From contig NZ_JAHLKM010000006.1 of assembly GCF_024449025.1 (NCBI RefSeq), forward strand, positions 62,001 through 126,000: DNA of 64,000 nt. The letters are read 5' to 3'. Below the pieces are notes generated by a model, which saw only the letters and a program-made list of their open reading frames with translations, was not told the DNA's origin and ran no database searches. Numbering within the stretch: the stretch's first letter is position 1; each line of letters starts with the position of its first letter. The DNA comes from Natronomonas aquatica (GTDB taxonomy: Archaea > Halobacteriota > Halobacteria > Halobacteriales > Haloarculaceae). Both the position numbers and the translations under genes were made by a program. Below are positions 35,144 through 42,738 of the stretch, piece after piece.

Positions 35144-36316
35144 ATGGCACCGTCGAAGGCGCCCGACGATCCCGAGACGCTCACGTTCGAGGCGACCGTC
35201 GAGGAAGGCGGCACTGAGGTCGTCCTCTCGGAGACGTACTTCTACCCGACCGGGGGCGGACAGCCCGCCGACCGCGGTACGCTCGGGGGATGCGAGGTTA
35301 TCGAGGTCACGGACGAGGGGGGATCCGTCGTCCACACGATCGACGGAAAGCTCGAAGCGGCGACGACCGTCACCGGAGCGATCGATCCCTCGTTCAGGCG
35401 GTACTGTATGCGTGCCCACACGGCCAGCCACGTTCTCTACGGCGCCGGACGGCAGTGCTTCGAGGAACTCGGGTACGGCGGGTTCGACATTTCGTCGGAG
35501 AAGGTACGGGTCGACCTGCGGACGCCCTCGGCGATCGACGACGACACCCTCGTCGAACTCGAACGGCTCACGAACCGCTGTGTCTGGGACTCCCGTGACG
35601 TGTCCTGGGAACGGCTCCCCCGCGAGGAAGCGCTCGGTCGCGAGGACGTCGCGTTCAACACCAAGACCGAGGAGGGGATCACCGGCGAGACGGTCCGGAT
35701 CGTCGAGATCGACGGCTGGGACGTCGCCGCCTGTGGCGGGACCCACGTCCCCAACACGCGCCGGATCGGCCCCGTCACGGTACTCGATCGATCGAACCCC
35801 GGCGAGGGGCTGACGCGGATCGAGTTCGCCGTCGGCCCCGACGGTATCAACCGGCGGATACTGGAGAAACGAGCCGCCCTCGAGGCGGCCGCCGAGGTCG
35901 GCACGAACGTCGGATCGCTCCCGGCTGAGGTCGAACGGCTCCGGACCGACCGAAACGCGATGCGGGCCGAGCGCGAGGAACTCCGATCGGAGCTTCTCGA
36001 GATCCGCATCGAAGCTGTGGCCTCGGACCCCTTCGACCGCGACGGCCGACACTGGGGCGCCGGCGTCGTCGAGGCGGACGCGAACGCGCTCGCGGAGGCG
36101 GTCCGGGACCGTCCCGACGACGTCGACGTACTGGTACTCGTAACACCGGACGGACAGCTCGCAGTCGGCTCGGGATCGGCCGACGCTGCCGAGGTTGTCG
36201 AGGACCTGACCGAGCGGTTCGGCGGTGGCGGCGGCGGCTCGCCGGCCGTCGCACAGGCCGGTGGACTCGACGCAGACGGCGAGACCGTAGTCGATTACCT
36301 CCGGAGCCAGGAATGA
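35144..36316 (+). CDS. alaX: AlaX-type alanyl-tRNA editing protein (long form with DHHA1)
   Basis: A 390-residue free-standing editing protein related to the AlaRS editing domain. It should hydrolyse Ser- or Gly-tRNA(Ala). The motif YPTGGGQPADRG (34-45) is followed by zinc ligands HTASH (92-96) and CGGTH (197-201). A coiled coil (about 240-275) and a C-terminal DHHA1-like domain ending FGGGGGGSPAVAQAGG complete the long form. The ATG at 35144 was chosen over an upstream frame in the previous intergenic gap. Its stop overlaps the HAD gene by ATGA. Confidence 0.92.
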   Translation: MAPSKAPDDPETLTFEATVEEGGTEVVLSETYFYPTGGGQPADRGTLGGCEVIEVTDEGGSVVHTIDGKLEAATTVTGAIDPSFRRYCMRAHTASHVLYGAGRQCFEELGYGGFDISSEKVRVDLRTPSAIDDDTLVELERLTNRCVWDSRDVSWERLPREEALGREDVAFNTKTEEGITGETVRIVEIDGWDVAACGGTHVPNTRRIGPVTVLDRSNPGEGLTRIEFAVGPDGINRRILEKRAALEAAAEVGTNVGSLPAEVERLRTDRNAMRAEREELRSELLEIRIEAVASDPFDRDGRHWGAGVVEADANALAEAVRDRPDDVDVLVLVTPDGQLAVGSGSADAAEVVEDLTERFGGGGGGSPAVAQAGGLDADGETVVDYLRSQE

Positions 36317-36846
36317 TCGACAGCTACCCGACGACCGTGTTCGATCTCGACGGGACGCTCGTCCGGCTGAACGTCGATTGGGACGCCGTCGCCGAGGACG
36401 CCGCCGCGGCACTCAGAGATCACGGCGTCGATCCGCCGGACTCGCTGTGGGAGATACTGGAGACGGCCGAGGCACACGGCCGCCGGGCAGCCGTCGAGGA
36501 CGTCATCGCGACCCACGAGCGCGACGGGGCGGCGACCTCGACCCGGCTGCCGGCGGCCGATACCGTCCCCGGGGCGTCGGTCGGCGTCTGCTCTCTGAAC
36601 TGCGAGGCAGCCTGCCGGATCGCGCTGTCGACACACGGGATCGACGGAATCGACACCGTCGTCGGCAGAGACACCGTCTCGACCGAAAAGCCGGACCCTC
36701 GGCCGCTCTTGGAGACGATCGATCGGCTCGACGGCGAGCCGGAAAACGCTGTTTTCATCGGCGACAGCGACCGGGACGGGACGACGGCCGAACGCGCCGG
36801 CGTCGACTACGTCGACGTGTCGGCCTGGCTTCGGGCGTACAGATAG
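36313..36846 (+). CDS. HAD-family phosphatase
   Basis: A 177-residue haloacid-dehalogenase hydrolase of the phosphoglycolate-phosphatase type. Visible motifs are the nucleophile FDLDGTLV, motif II in GVCSLN, the lysine in STEKPDPRPL, and the acidic motif IGDSDRDGTTAE. The small helical cap lies at about residues 18-80. It overlaps alaX by four bases, so both are translated together, perhaps to deal with a by-product of the editing reaction, although that is only positional inference. The substrate is not readable. Confidence 0.88.
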   Translation: MIDSYPTTVFDLDGTLVRLNVDWDAVAEDAAAALRDHGVDPPDSLWEILETAEAHGRRAAVEDVIATHERDGAATSTRLPAADTVPGASVGVCSLNCEAACRIALSTHGIDGIDTVVGRDTVSTEKPDPRPLLETIDRLDGEPENAVFIGDSDRDGTTAERAGVDYVDVSAWLRAYR

Positions 36847-37049
36847 ACCGATACCATGGTACAGAGCCAGACGACGGCGCCGACACGGATCGCGAAGTTC
36901 GCCCGCTGGCTCCAGGCCGGTAGATCGACGAACAGCGAGAGCACGGCGACGACGGGCGCCCCGACAACGATCGTCAGCACGAACGTCGTCTGCATCACCC
37001 AGCCGTAATCGACGCCGTCGGGGTCGGTGGTCTCGACGCGGGGTGGCAT
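36807..37049 (-). CDS. Small membrane protein (DUF5822-like, 80 aa)
   Basis: An 80-residue protein with two hydrophobic helices (about 19-43 and 54-72) and N-terminal MPPRVETTDPDGVDYGWVMQ. It matches the haloarchaeal DUF5822 pattern, of unknown function. Its start immediately follows the stop of the small zinc protein upstream. Its last 13 codons overlap the end of the convergent HAD gene (36807-36846), a sizeable convergent overlap for this genome. Confidence 0.75.
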   Translation of the reverse strand: MPPRVETTDPDGVDYGWVMQTTFVLTIVVGAPVVAVLSLFVDLPAWSQRANFAIRVGAVVWLCTMVSVYLYARSQADTST

Positions 37050-37232
37050 CTACCGGTCCCGTTCGGATCGGCACTCCGGCCCACAGAAGTGCTCCGTCAC
37101 GACAGTCCCGTCCTTGACCCGCGTGACGACGCGGTGTGTGGGCTCCTGCAGTATCGGGTCGTCACAGACCGCACAGCGCGGTGCCTCCTCCTCTGTTACT
37201 TCCTCGCCGAGATCCGAGGTCGGGTCCACCAT
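37050..37232 (-). CDS. Small zinc-binding protein (DUF7576-like, 60 aa)
   Basis: A 60-residue protein with a treble-clef/TRASH-like set of ligands: Cys20, Cys23, His48, Cys50 and Cys54 (PRCAVCDDPI and EHFCGPECR). It matches the haloarchaeal DUF7576 pattern. It ends exactly where the small membrane protein begins, so the two form an operon. Possible roles include metal sensing or protein contact; none is shown. Confidence 0.78.
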   Translation of the reverse strand: MVDPTSDLGEEVTEEEAPRCAVCDDPILQEPTHRVVTRVKDGTVVTEHFCGPECRSERDR

Positions 37233-37309
37233 CCTACATCGGCGTTAGGCGGGAGCTATATGAACGGTTATGTTCGCGCTTTACCGCGCTGTCCGTCTCC
37301 ACCGTCGGC

Positions 37310-38497
37310 TCACCGATCGCGGCTCACCGACTCGCCCGGGTCGGTTCTGGCGCCGGCCGACAGGACCACCCCCGGCGCGAGGCTCGTGTTGATCCCCGTT
37401 TTCGCCCCCGGTCCTGCGACGACGCCGTACTTGCGTCGGCCGGTCGAGACGCGTTCACCCTTCACGGTCTGGCGGACGTCGGCCCCGTCGTGGCGGAGGT
37501 TCGCCACCTGGGTCCCCGCCCCGAAGTTTACCCCGGGACCGAGAAGGCTGTCGCCGACATACGAGAGGTGTGGAACGTTCGTTCCGGCCATGAGGACGCT
37601 GTTTTTGACCTCGACAGCGTGACCGACGTGACAGCCTTCCCCGACGAGCGTCGCCCCCCGGAGGTAGGCGTTCGGCCCCACCTCCGCGTCGGATCTGACG
37701 ATCGCGGGCCCCTCGACGACGACGCCGGGTTCGATCGTCGCCCCGGCCTCGATAACGACCGACTCCCCGAGTTCCGCCCCTGCCGCGACGTCGCCGTCGA
37801 TCCGACCTTCGAGTTCGGCGATCTTCCACTCGTTTGCGGCGAGTAGCTCCCAGGGACGCCCCACATCGAGCCACCGCGAGAGCGTCACCGGCGTCACCAC
37901 GGTCGCCTCGATCGTCCGGGCGACGACGTCCGTGAGTTCGTACTCGCCGCGTTCGCTCTCGCCGACATCGAGGTACTCGAGGGCGCCCTCGGGGAAGGCA
38001 TAGGCCCCCGCGTTCGCCAGGTTCGAGGGCGGATCGTCGGGTTTCTCGACGATCCCGGTGACCCGGTCGCCGGCGGACGTCGTCGAGAGGACGCCGTAGT
38101 TTCCGGGGTCGTCGACCGCGATCGCGGCGATCGCGGGGGCGGCCTCGAAGAGTGCCTCGACGGCGGCCGGTTCGTAGACGTTGTCCCCGTTCAGAACCAC
38201 GAAGGGACCTTCGAGATGCGGGCGGGCCGCCCGGACGGCGTCGGCGGTGCCACGCTGGTTCTCCTGGACGGCGATCGAGACCGGAACGTCGCGGTACTCG
38301 TCGCTGAAGAAGTTCCGGACCGCCTCGGCCTCGTAGCCGACGACGACGACGAGTTCGGAAGCGCCGGCGGCGACGGCCGCATCGGCGGCGTGGGCACACA
38401 GCGGCCGATCCGCGACCGGCAACATCGGCTTGGGGACGGTCTCGGTCAGGGGTCGCATTCGCGTTCCCTCGCCGGCGGCGAGGATGACTGTCTGCAT
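37310..38497 (-). CDS. Bifunctional sugar-1-phosphate nucleotidyltransferase (GlmU-like)
   Basis: A 395-residue enzyme with an N-terminal nucleotidyltransferase domain (about 1-235) bearing the signature LAAGEGTRMRPLTETVPKPM and the metal Asp in VLNGDNVYE. A C-terminal left-handed beta-helix (about 245-390) of hexapeptide repeats ends with the GlmU-like acetyltransferase stretch LSYVGDSLLGPGVNFGAGT. It probably makes UDP- or dTDP-sugars, most likely UDP-N-acetylglucosamine from glucosamine-1-phosphate, for glycan and S-layer synthesis. The ATG at 38497 was chosen because the open frame further upstream shows no similarity. Confidence 0.88.
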   Translation of the reverse strand: MQTVILAAGEGTRMRPLTETVPKPMLPVADRPLCAHAADAAVAAGASELVVVVGYEAEAVRNFFSDEYRDVPVSIAVQENQRGTADAVRAARPHLEGPFVVLNGDNVYEPAAVEALFEAAPAIAAIAVDDPGNYGVLSTTSAGDRVTGIVEKPDDPPSNLANAGAYAFPEGALEYLDVGESERGEYELTDVVARTIEATVVTPVTLSRWLDVGRPWELLAANEWKIAELEGRIDGDVAAGAELGESVVIEAGATIEPGVVVEGPAIVRSDAEVGPNAYLRGATLVGEGCHVGHAVEVKNSVLMAGTNVPHLSYVGDSLLGPGVNFGAGTQVANLRHDGADVRQTVKGERVSTGRRKYGVVAGPGAKTGINTSLAPGVVLSAGARTDPGESVSRDR

Positions 38498-38535
38498 ACC
38501 CGTGACGTCGCCCGTCCCGAATAAAAACGGTCGGA

Positions 38536-39882
38536 CTACTCTTCGAGGGTGGTCTCCTCGATCGCCGGCGGTTCGCCCTCGTCGGCCTGCCGACGGACGT
38601 CGACGTGGTAGTGTTCGAGGATGTCCCGGCCGAGGAGGAGCGGATAGTCCATGTGGGCGCGGTCCTCGATGCTCGCGGTGACAGTGTGTTGTTTCCCGCC
38701 GACGCCGACGACCAGATCGACGACGGGCCGCGAGCGCCCGGATTTGACGCTGCCGGATTTGATCTTGACGATGTCCTTGATCGGTCCGGTCCCGATCTCG
38801 GCGGCGAGCTGGGCGTCGATACTCGTCCGGGTCGCGCCGGTGTCGGATTTCGCCATGACGGTCCGCTGGCCGCTCGTACCCATCGCGACCACTTCCTCGA
38901 CGTACCCGATGACGGGCGTCTCCGTCGGGACCGTCTTCTCGGGGCGGGGCATACACGCCGGCCGGGAGTCGTCGAGGTTCGCCGTCAGCTCGTACACCCG
39001 TTCGGGGTTGACCTCGCCGCCGGCGCGTTCGATCGCGAGGCGAGCGATGTGAGGCGCCGGCGAACGCCCCGTCGCCTTGAACAGCCCCCGGAACCCCGCC
39101 GTCGGGTTCACTTCGAGGAGATGATACCCGTCTTCCCCCTCGACGATGTCGACGCCGGCGTAGTCGAGGCCGATCTCGTCGGTCGCGCGCTTGGCCATCG
39201 TGACGATCTCGTCGGACAGTTCGTCGGTTACGTCGACGACTTCGCCGCCCAACGCGACGTTCGTCCGCCACTCGCCTTCGGGTGCGTAGCGGTTCATCGC
39301 CCCAACGACGCGTTCGCCGACGACGTACACCCGGAGATCGTGGTGCTGCTCTTCGTCGTGCTCTATGAGTTCCTGCAGGAAGGCCTGTCTGGCCCCGACC
39401 ATCGGGTTCACCGGATCGTCGGTGTCGAGCTTCCAGGTCCCGCCGCCGTGGGTGCCGATCGCCGTCTTGTAGACGACCTCATCGCCGAACCGGTCCCGAC
39501 GGGTGTTCAAAAGATCGCCCGAAAGCGCCATCAGCGCGTCCGGAACCGGGAGCCCGGCCTCCGCGAGAGCGGTTCCGGAGGCGAACTTGTGCATCGCCGT
39601 CATCGTCGCCATCGGCGTATTCAGCATCGGGCAGATCCGATCGAGCATCGTCGCCAATCCGAGCGCCTCGGCGGGCTGTTCTTCCTTCGAAAGCAACAGC
39701 CGGTTGACGATGATGTCGACGTCCGGTTCGAGCGCGACCTCCCCGTCGGTTATCTCGACGGCTGTGTTTTCGGTTCGGAGCCAAGCGGTGTCGTATCCGA
39801 GATCGTCGACGGCGTTGAGGATCGCCTTCGTCTCCTTGGAACTGTGGAGACTGAGAACGCCGACGGTGAGCGAATCGGTCAT
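38536..39882 (-). CDS. RimK-type ATP-grasp ligase fused to aspartyl-protease-like domain
   Basis: A 448-residue fusion. Residues about 1-300 are a RimK-family ATP-grasp ligase (AIGTHGGGTWKL loop, metal site LLEVNPTAG at 256-264), which normally adds glutamate to a protein or cofactor end. Residues about 325-435 form a retropepsin-like domain (family once called ATP-dependent zinc protease) with DTGATRTS from Asp347 and LLLGRDILEH. In bacteria these are often neighbouring genes. The start is the ATG at 39882. It faces an AstE-like deacylase gene 102 bases away, suggesting a write-and-erase modification system. Confidence 0.87.
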   Translation of the reverse strand: MTDSLTVGVLSLHSSKETKAILNAVDDLGYDTAWLRTENTAVEITDGEVALEPDVDIIVNRLLLSKEEQPAEALGLATMLDRICPMLNTPMATMTAMHKFASGTALAEAGLPVPDALMALSGDLLNTRRDRFGDEVVYKTAIGTHGGGTWKLDTDDPVNPMVGARQAFLQELIEHDEEQHHDLRVYVVGERVVGAMNRYAPEGEWRTNVALGGEVVDVTDELSDEIVTMAKRATDEIGLDYAGVDIVEGEDGYHLLEVNPTAGFRGLFKATGRSPAPHIARLAIERAGGEVNPERVYELTANLDDSRPACMPRPEKTVPTETPVIGYVEEVVAMGTSGQRTVMAKSDTGATRTSIDAQLAAEIGTGPIKDIVKIKSGSVKSGRSRPVVDLVVGVGGKQHTVTASIEDRAHMDYPLLLGRDILEHYHVDVRRQADEGEPPAIEETTLEE

Positions 39883-39984
39883 ACCGTGCTTGCGACCGGT
39901 TCGGGCAAAACGCTGCCGATACGGCGGACGCCCCCTCGGCACCGCGGTCCACGCGTTTATACTCTTGCTCTCCGAGGCTCGGGT

Positions 39985-40983
39985 GTGACCACAGCCTTCA
40001 CGTACAACGGCGGGGCCGTCGAACCGGGCGAGACCACGAACGTCCGTTTCACCGTCAGCGAGACCTACCTCGGGGACCCGGTTCGGATCCCGGTGACGAT
40101 CGTCAACGGCGAACACGAGGGTCCGACGCTGTGTCTCGCGGCAGCAACCCACGGCGACGAACTCAACGGGATCGAAATCGTACGGGAGGTCGCCCACGAG
40201 TGGGATCACTCGGATCTCCGCGGGACGCTCGTCTGTCTGCCCGTGCTGAACGTGCCGGGATTCATCGCCCAACAGCGCTACCTTCCGATCTACGATCGGG
40301 ATCTGAACCGATCGTTCCCCGGCCAGTCCGCCGGGACCAGCTCGAAACGGATCGCCGATCGGGTGTTCCGGAACTTCATCGAGCCGTGCGATCTCTGTCT
40401 GGATTTTCACACGTCGACGCGTGGACGGAGCAACATGTTACACGCCCGTGCCGATATGGCCGACTCCGCGGTCGCGCGGGTCGCGAACGCCTTCGCCTCG
40501 AACGTCATCATCGACAGCGAGGGACCGGACGGCTCGTTGCGCCGGGAGGCGAGCAAGGCGGGGACGCCATCGATCACCGTCGAACTCGGCGAGGCCCACC
40601 GGTTTCAGCGACCGCTCATCGACGCCGCGCTCGAGGGGGTCCTGTCGGTGATGGCCGAGTTCGGCATGCTGGAGACGGAAACCGTCAAATGGCCCGGCTG
40701 GCGGACCGTTATCGAGGGATCCGACGAGAAGACCTGGCTGCGGGCCGACGCCGGCGGGCTCGTCGATATGCACCACGAACGGGGCTCGCTCGTCGAAGCC
40801 GGCGAGACTGTCTGTACGATCTCGGATCCGTTCAAGGCCGAGGTGACCAAAATCGAGGCGCCCTTCACCGGACTCCTCATCGGGATCCCCCAGAACCCCC
40901 TCGTGTACCCGGGAAACCCGCTGTGTCACCTGGTCGCTCTCGAGGAGCCCACGCTCCGGGCGGTCCGACAGATACGCGGGTAG
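39985..40983 (+). CDS. Succinylglutamate desuccinylase/aspartoacylase family protein
   Basis: A 332-residue zinc amidohydrolase of the AstE/ASPA family. Zinc ligands are His56 and Glu59 (AAATHGDELNGIE) and His142 (LDFHTSTRG), with substrate-binding DLNRSFPG and VELGEAH. The C-terminus (about 235-320) is a barrel-sandwich domain with KAEVTKIEAPFTG, as in family members. The start is a GTG at 39985, because no ATG lies near and the sequence from there aligns with the family. It is divergent from the RimK fusion. The physiological substrate is unknown and may be an acylated amino acid or modified glutamate tail. Confidence 0.85.
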   Translation: MTTAFTYNGGAVEPGETTNVRFTVSETYLGDPVRIPVTIVNGEHEGPTLCLAAATHGDELNGIEIVREVAHEWDHSDLRGTLVCLPVLNVPGFIAQQRYLPIYDRDLNRSFPGQSAGTSSKRIADRVFRNFIEPCDLCLDFHTSTRGRSNMLHARADMADSAVARVANAFASNVIIDSEGPDGSLRREASKAGTPSITVELGEAHRFQRPLIDAALEGVLSVMAEFGMLETETVKWPGWRTVIEGSDEKTWLRADAGGLVDMHHERGSLVEAGETVCTISDPFKAEVTKIEAPFTGLLIGIPQNPLVYPGNPLCHLVALEEPTLRAVRQIRG

Positions 40984-41034
40984 GTGGCTGATTAAACGAC
41001 TCCCGACACCGAGTTCCCCGACAACCGTTCGCAG

Positions 41035-41051
41035 GTAGTAACTACTATACC
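41035..41051 (+). promoter_or_regulatory. sdhCDBA promoter with overlapping palindrome
   Basis: A perfect palindromic element GTAGT-A-ACTAC (41035-41045) overlaps the TATA-like TACTATACC (41043-41051). The box is about 29 bases before the sdhC ATG at 41076, fitting a leaderless mRNA. The palindrome sits where TFB would bind, so it is a candidate operator for the respiratory operon. Confidence 0.45.
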
Positions 41052-41075
41052 GACGCGGTCCGGAGAATACGGTGC

Positions 41076-41468
41076 ATGAGTCAATCGTACGACCGAGGTC
41101 TGATAGAGGACTTCGGGCGGTGGCAAGAGTTCTCCGCCGGGATGTGGGCCTGGATCTTCCACAAGTTCACCGGCTGGGTACTCATCGGCTATCTGTTCAC
41201 ACACGTCGCCGTGTTGAGTACCGCGACGGTGGACGGGGCGACCTACACGTCGACCCTCCAGGGGCTCGAGAGCCTCCTTCTCGTCCGGTTTCTGGAGGTC
41301 GGCCTGCTCGCGGTCGCCGCCTTCCACATACTCAACGGGATCCGGCTGCTGTTCGTCGATCTCGGCGTCGGGCTCGGGGCACAGGACAAGGCGTTTTACG
41401 CCGCGCTGGTAGCGACCGCGGCCGTCACGGTCGCGAGTATTCCGACGTTCCTCGTGGGGGCGTTCTGA
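41076..41468 (+). CDS. sdhC: Succinate dehydrogenase cytochrome b subunit
   Basis: A 130-residue membrane subunit of respiratory complex II with three hydrophobic helices (about 25-50, 72-92 and 108-128). Conserved features are the quinone/heme-side segment [15 protein letters not shown] and histidines in [10 protein letters not shown] and AFHILNGIR, likely heme ligands. The start lies about 25 bases after the TATA-like box. It is first in sdhCDBA, and sdhD begins two bases after its stop. Confidence 0.9.
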   Translation: MSQSYDRGLIEDFGRWQEFSAGMWAWIFHKFTGWVLIGYLFTHVAVLSTATVDGATYTSTLQGLESLLLVRFLEVGLLAVAAFHILNGIRLLFVDLGVGLGAQDKAFYAALVATAAVTVASIPTFLVGAF

Positions 41469-41469
41469 T

Positions 41470-41835
41470 ATGGCGGAACATTACTCCTCCTTCGAGCCGA
41501 AGGGGACCCGCTGGCTGATACAGCGGATTACGGCCGCGTTCCTAGTAGTCGTGTTGGCGTATCACTTCATGATGCTCCACTTCGTCAACCACGCGGCCGA
41601 GATCACCTTCGCCGGGACACAGGTCCGGATGAGCCAGGTCGGCTACTTCGCGACGATGGTGCTGTTTTTGATCACCGCGGCGTTCCACGGCGTCAACGGT
41701 GTGTACAACGCACTCGTCAATCAGGGTCTCGACGGCACCCAGAAAACCGTCGTCAAGTGGCTTCTCGTTGTCGCTGGAGCGCTCTTGATCGTCCAGGGGA
41801 TCCGCGTCGCGAGCGCCATGACGGGGCTGTTCTAA
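41470..41835 (+). CDS. sdhD: Succinate dehydrogenase membrane anchor subunit
   Basis: A 121-residue membrane anchor with three helices, starting MAEHYSSFEPKGTRWLIQRI. The segment YHFMMLHFVNHAAEIT and the later FHGVNGVYNAL carry candidate heme/quinone histidines. The conserved N-terminal WLIQRITAAF motif is typical of haloarchaeal SdhD. It is packed between sdhC (one base gap) and sdhB (two base gap). Confidence 0.9.
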   Translation: MAEHYSSFEPKGTRWLIQRITAAFLVVVLAYHFMMLHFVNHAAEITFAGTQVRMSQVGYFATMVLFLITAAFHGVNGVYNALVNQGLDGTQKTVVKWLLVVAGALLIVQGIRVASAMTGLF

Positions 41836-41837
41836 CC

Positions 41838-42701
41838 ATGAGTACGCAAATCCAGGAAAGCGAGACCGAAACGGAGACAGAAGAGACGTCCGAACACCAA
41901 ACGCGGCGGCTGGCCGAGAAGCGCGAACGGGCGGACATGGCCGAACGGGCCGAGACCGACCTCTCGGGCGCCGACGAGACGGCCCGGATCAAGGTCTTCC
42001 GGTACGACCCCGAGGTCGAGGGCAAGAAGGATCCCCGGTTTGACACCTTCGAGATCCCGTTCACCAAGGGGATGACGGTGCTCGATGCCCTCATCTACGC
42101 GCGGGATCACTTCGACTCCTCGCTTACCTTCCGGCACTCCTGTCGGCAGGCCATCTGTGGGTCGGACGCGCTCTTTATCAACGGCCGACAGCGGCTCGGC
42201 TGTAAGACCCAGATGGTCGATCTGGAGTGGCCGGTCCAGATCGAACCGCTGCCGCACGCCGAGGTCGTCAAGGACCTGGTCGTCGATATGGAACACTTCT
42301 ACGACCAGATGGAGGCCGTCGAGCCGTACTTCCAAACGAACGACCTCCCGGACGGTGAACTCGAAGAACAGAAACAGACCAGAGAGAACCGAGAGAAGGT
42401 GAAGATGTCCACGCGGTGTATCTGGTGTAGCGCGTGCATGTCTTCGTGTAACATCGCGGCGGGCGACAACAAGTATCTAGGTCCGGCGGCGATCAACAAG
42501 GCCTACCGCTTCGCGATGGATCACCGGGAGGGCGAGGACATGAAGGAACACCGCATCAACATCATCGAGCAAGAACACGGCGTCTGGCGGTGTCAGACGC
42601 AGTTTTCCTGTACGGAGGTGTGTCCCAAAGACATCCCGTTGACGGAACACATTCAGGAGCTGAAACGCGAGGCAGTCAAAAGCAATCTGAAGTTCTGGTA
42701 A
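41838..42701 (+). CDS. sdhB: Succinate dehydrogenase iron-sulfur subunit
   Basis: A 287-residue electron-transfer subunit. An acidic N-terminal extension of about 50 residues precedes a ferredoxin-like domain with the [2Fe-2S] cysteines in HSCRQAICGSDAL and RLGC. The C-terminal domain has the clusters CIWCSACMSSC and TEVCPKD for [4Fe-4S] and [3Fe-4S] centres. Electrons pass from SdhA to the quinone site in SdhCD. The extension is longer than in bacterial SdhB and is probably disordered. Confidence 0.95.
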   Translation: MSTQIQESETETETEETSEHQTRRLAEKRERADMAERAETDLSGADETARIKVFRYDPEVEGKKDPRFDTFEIPFTKGMTVLDALIYARDHFDSSLTFRHSCRQAICGSDALFINGRQRLGCKTQMVDLEWPVQIEPLPHAEVVKDLVVDMEHFYDQMEAVEPYFQTNDLPDGELEEQKQTRENREKVKMSTRCIWCSACMSSCNIAAGDNKYLGPAAINKAYRFAMDHREGEDMKEHRINIIEQEHGVWRCQTQFSCTEVCPKDIPLTEHIQELKREAVKSNLKFW

Positions 42702-42738
42702 CCGTACGCTCAAGACGCTCAAATCCCAACTACAAACT

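Noticed and set aside
38498-39271. N-terminal extension of the GlmU-like gene by more than 250 codons
   Set aside because: The extended sequence is Arg/Gly-rich noise and overlaps the RimK fusion on the same strand in a wrong frame; the motif LAAGEGTRMRP sits at the normal N-terminus from 38497.
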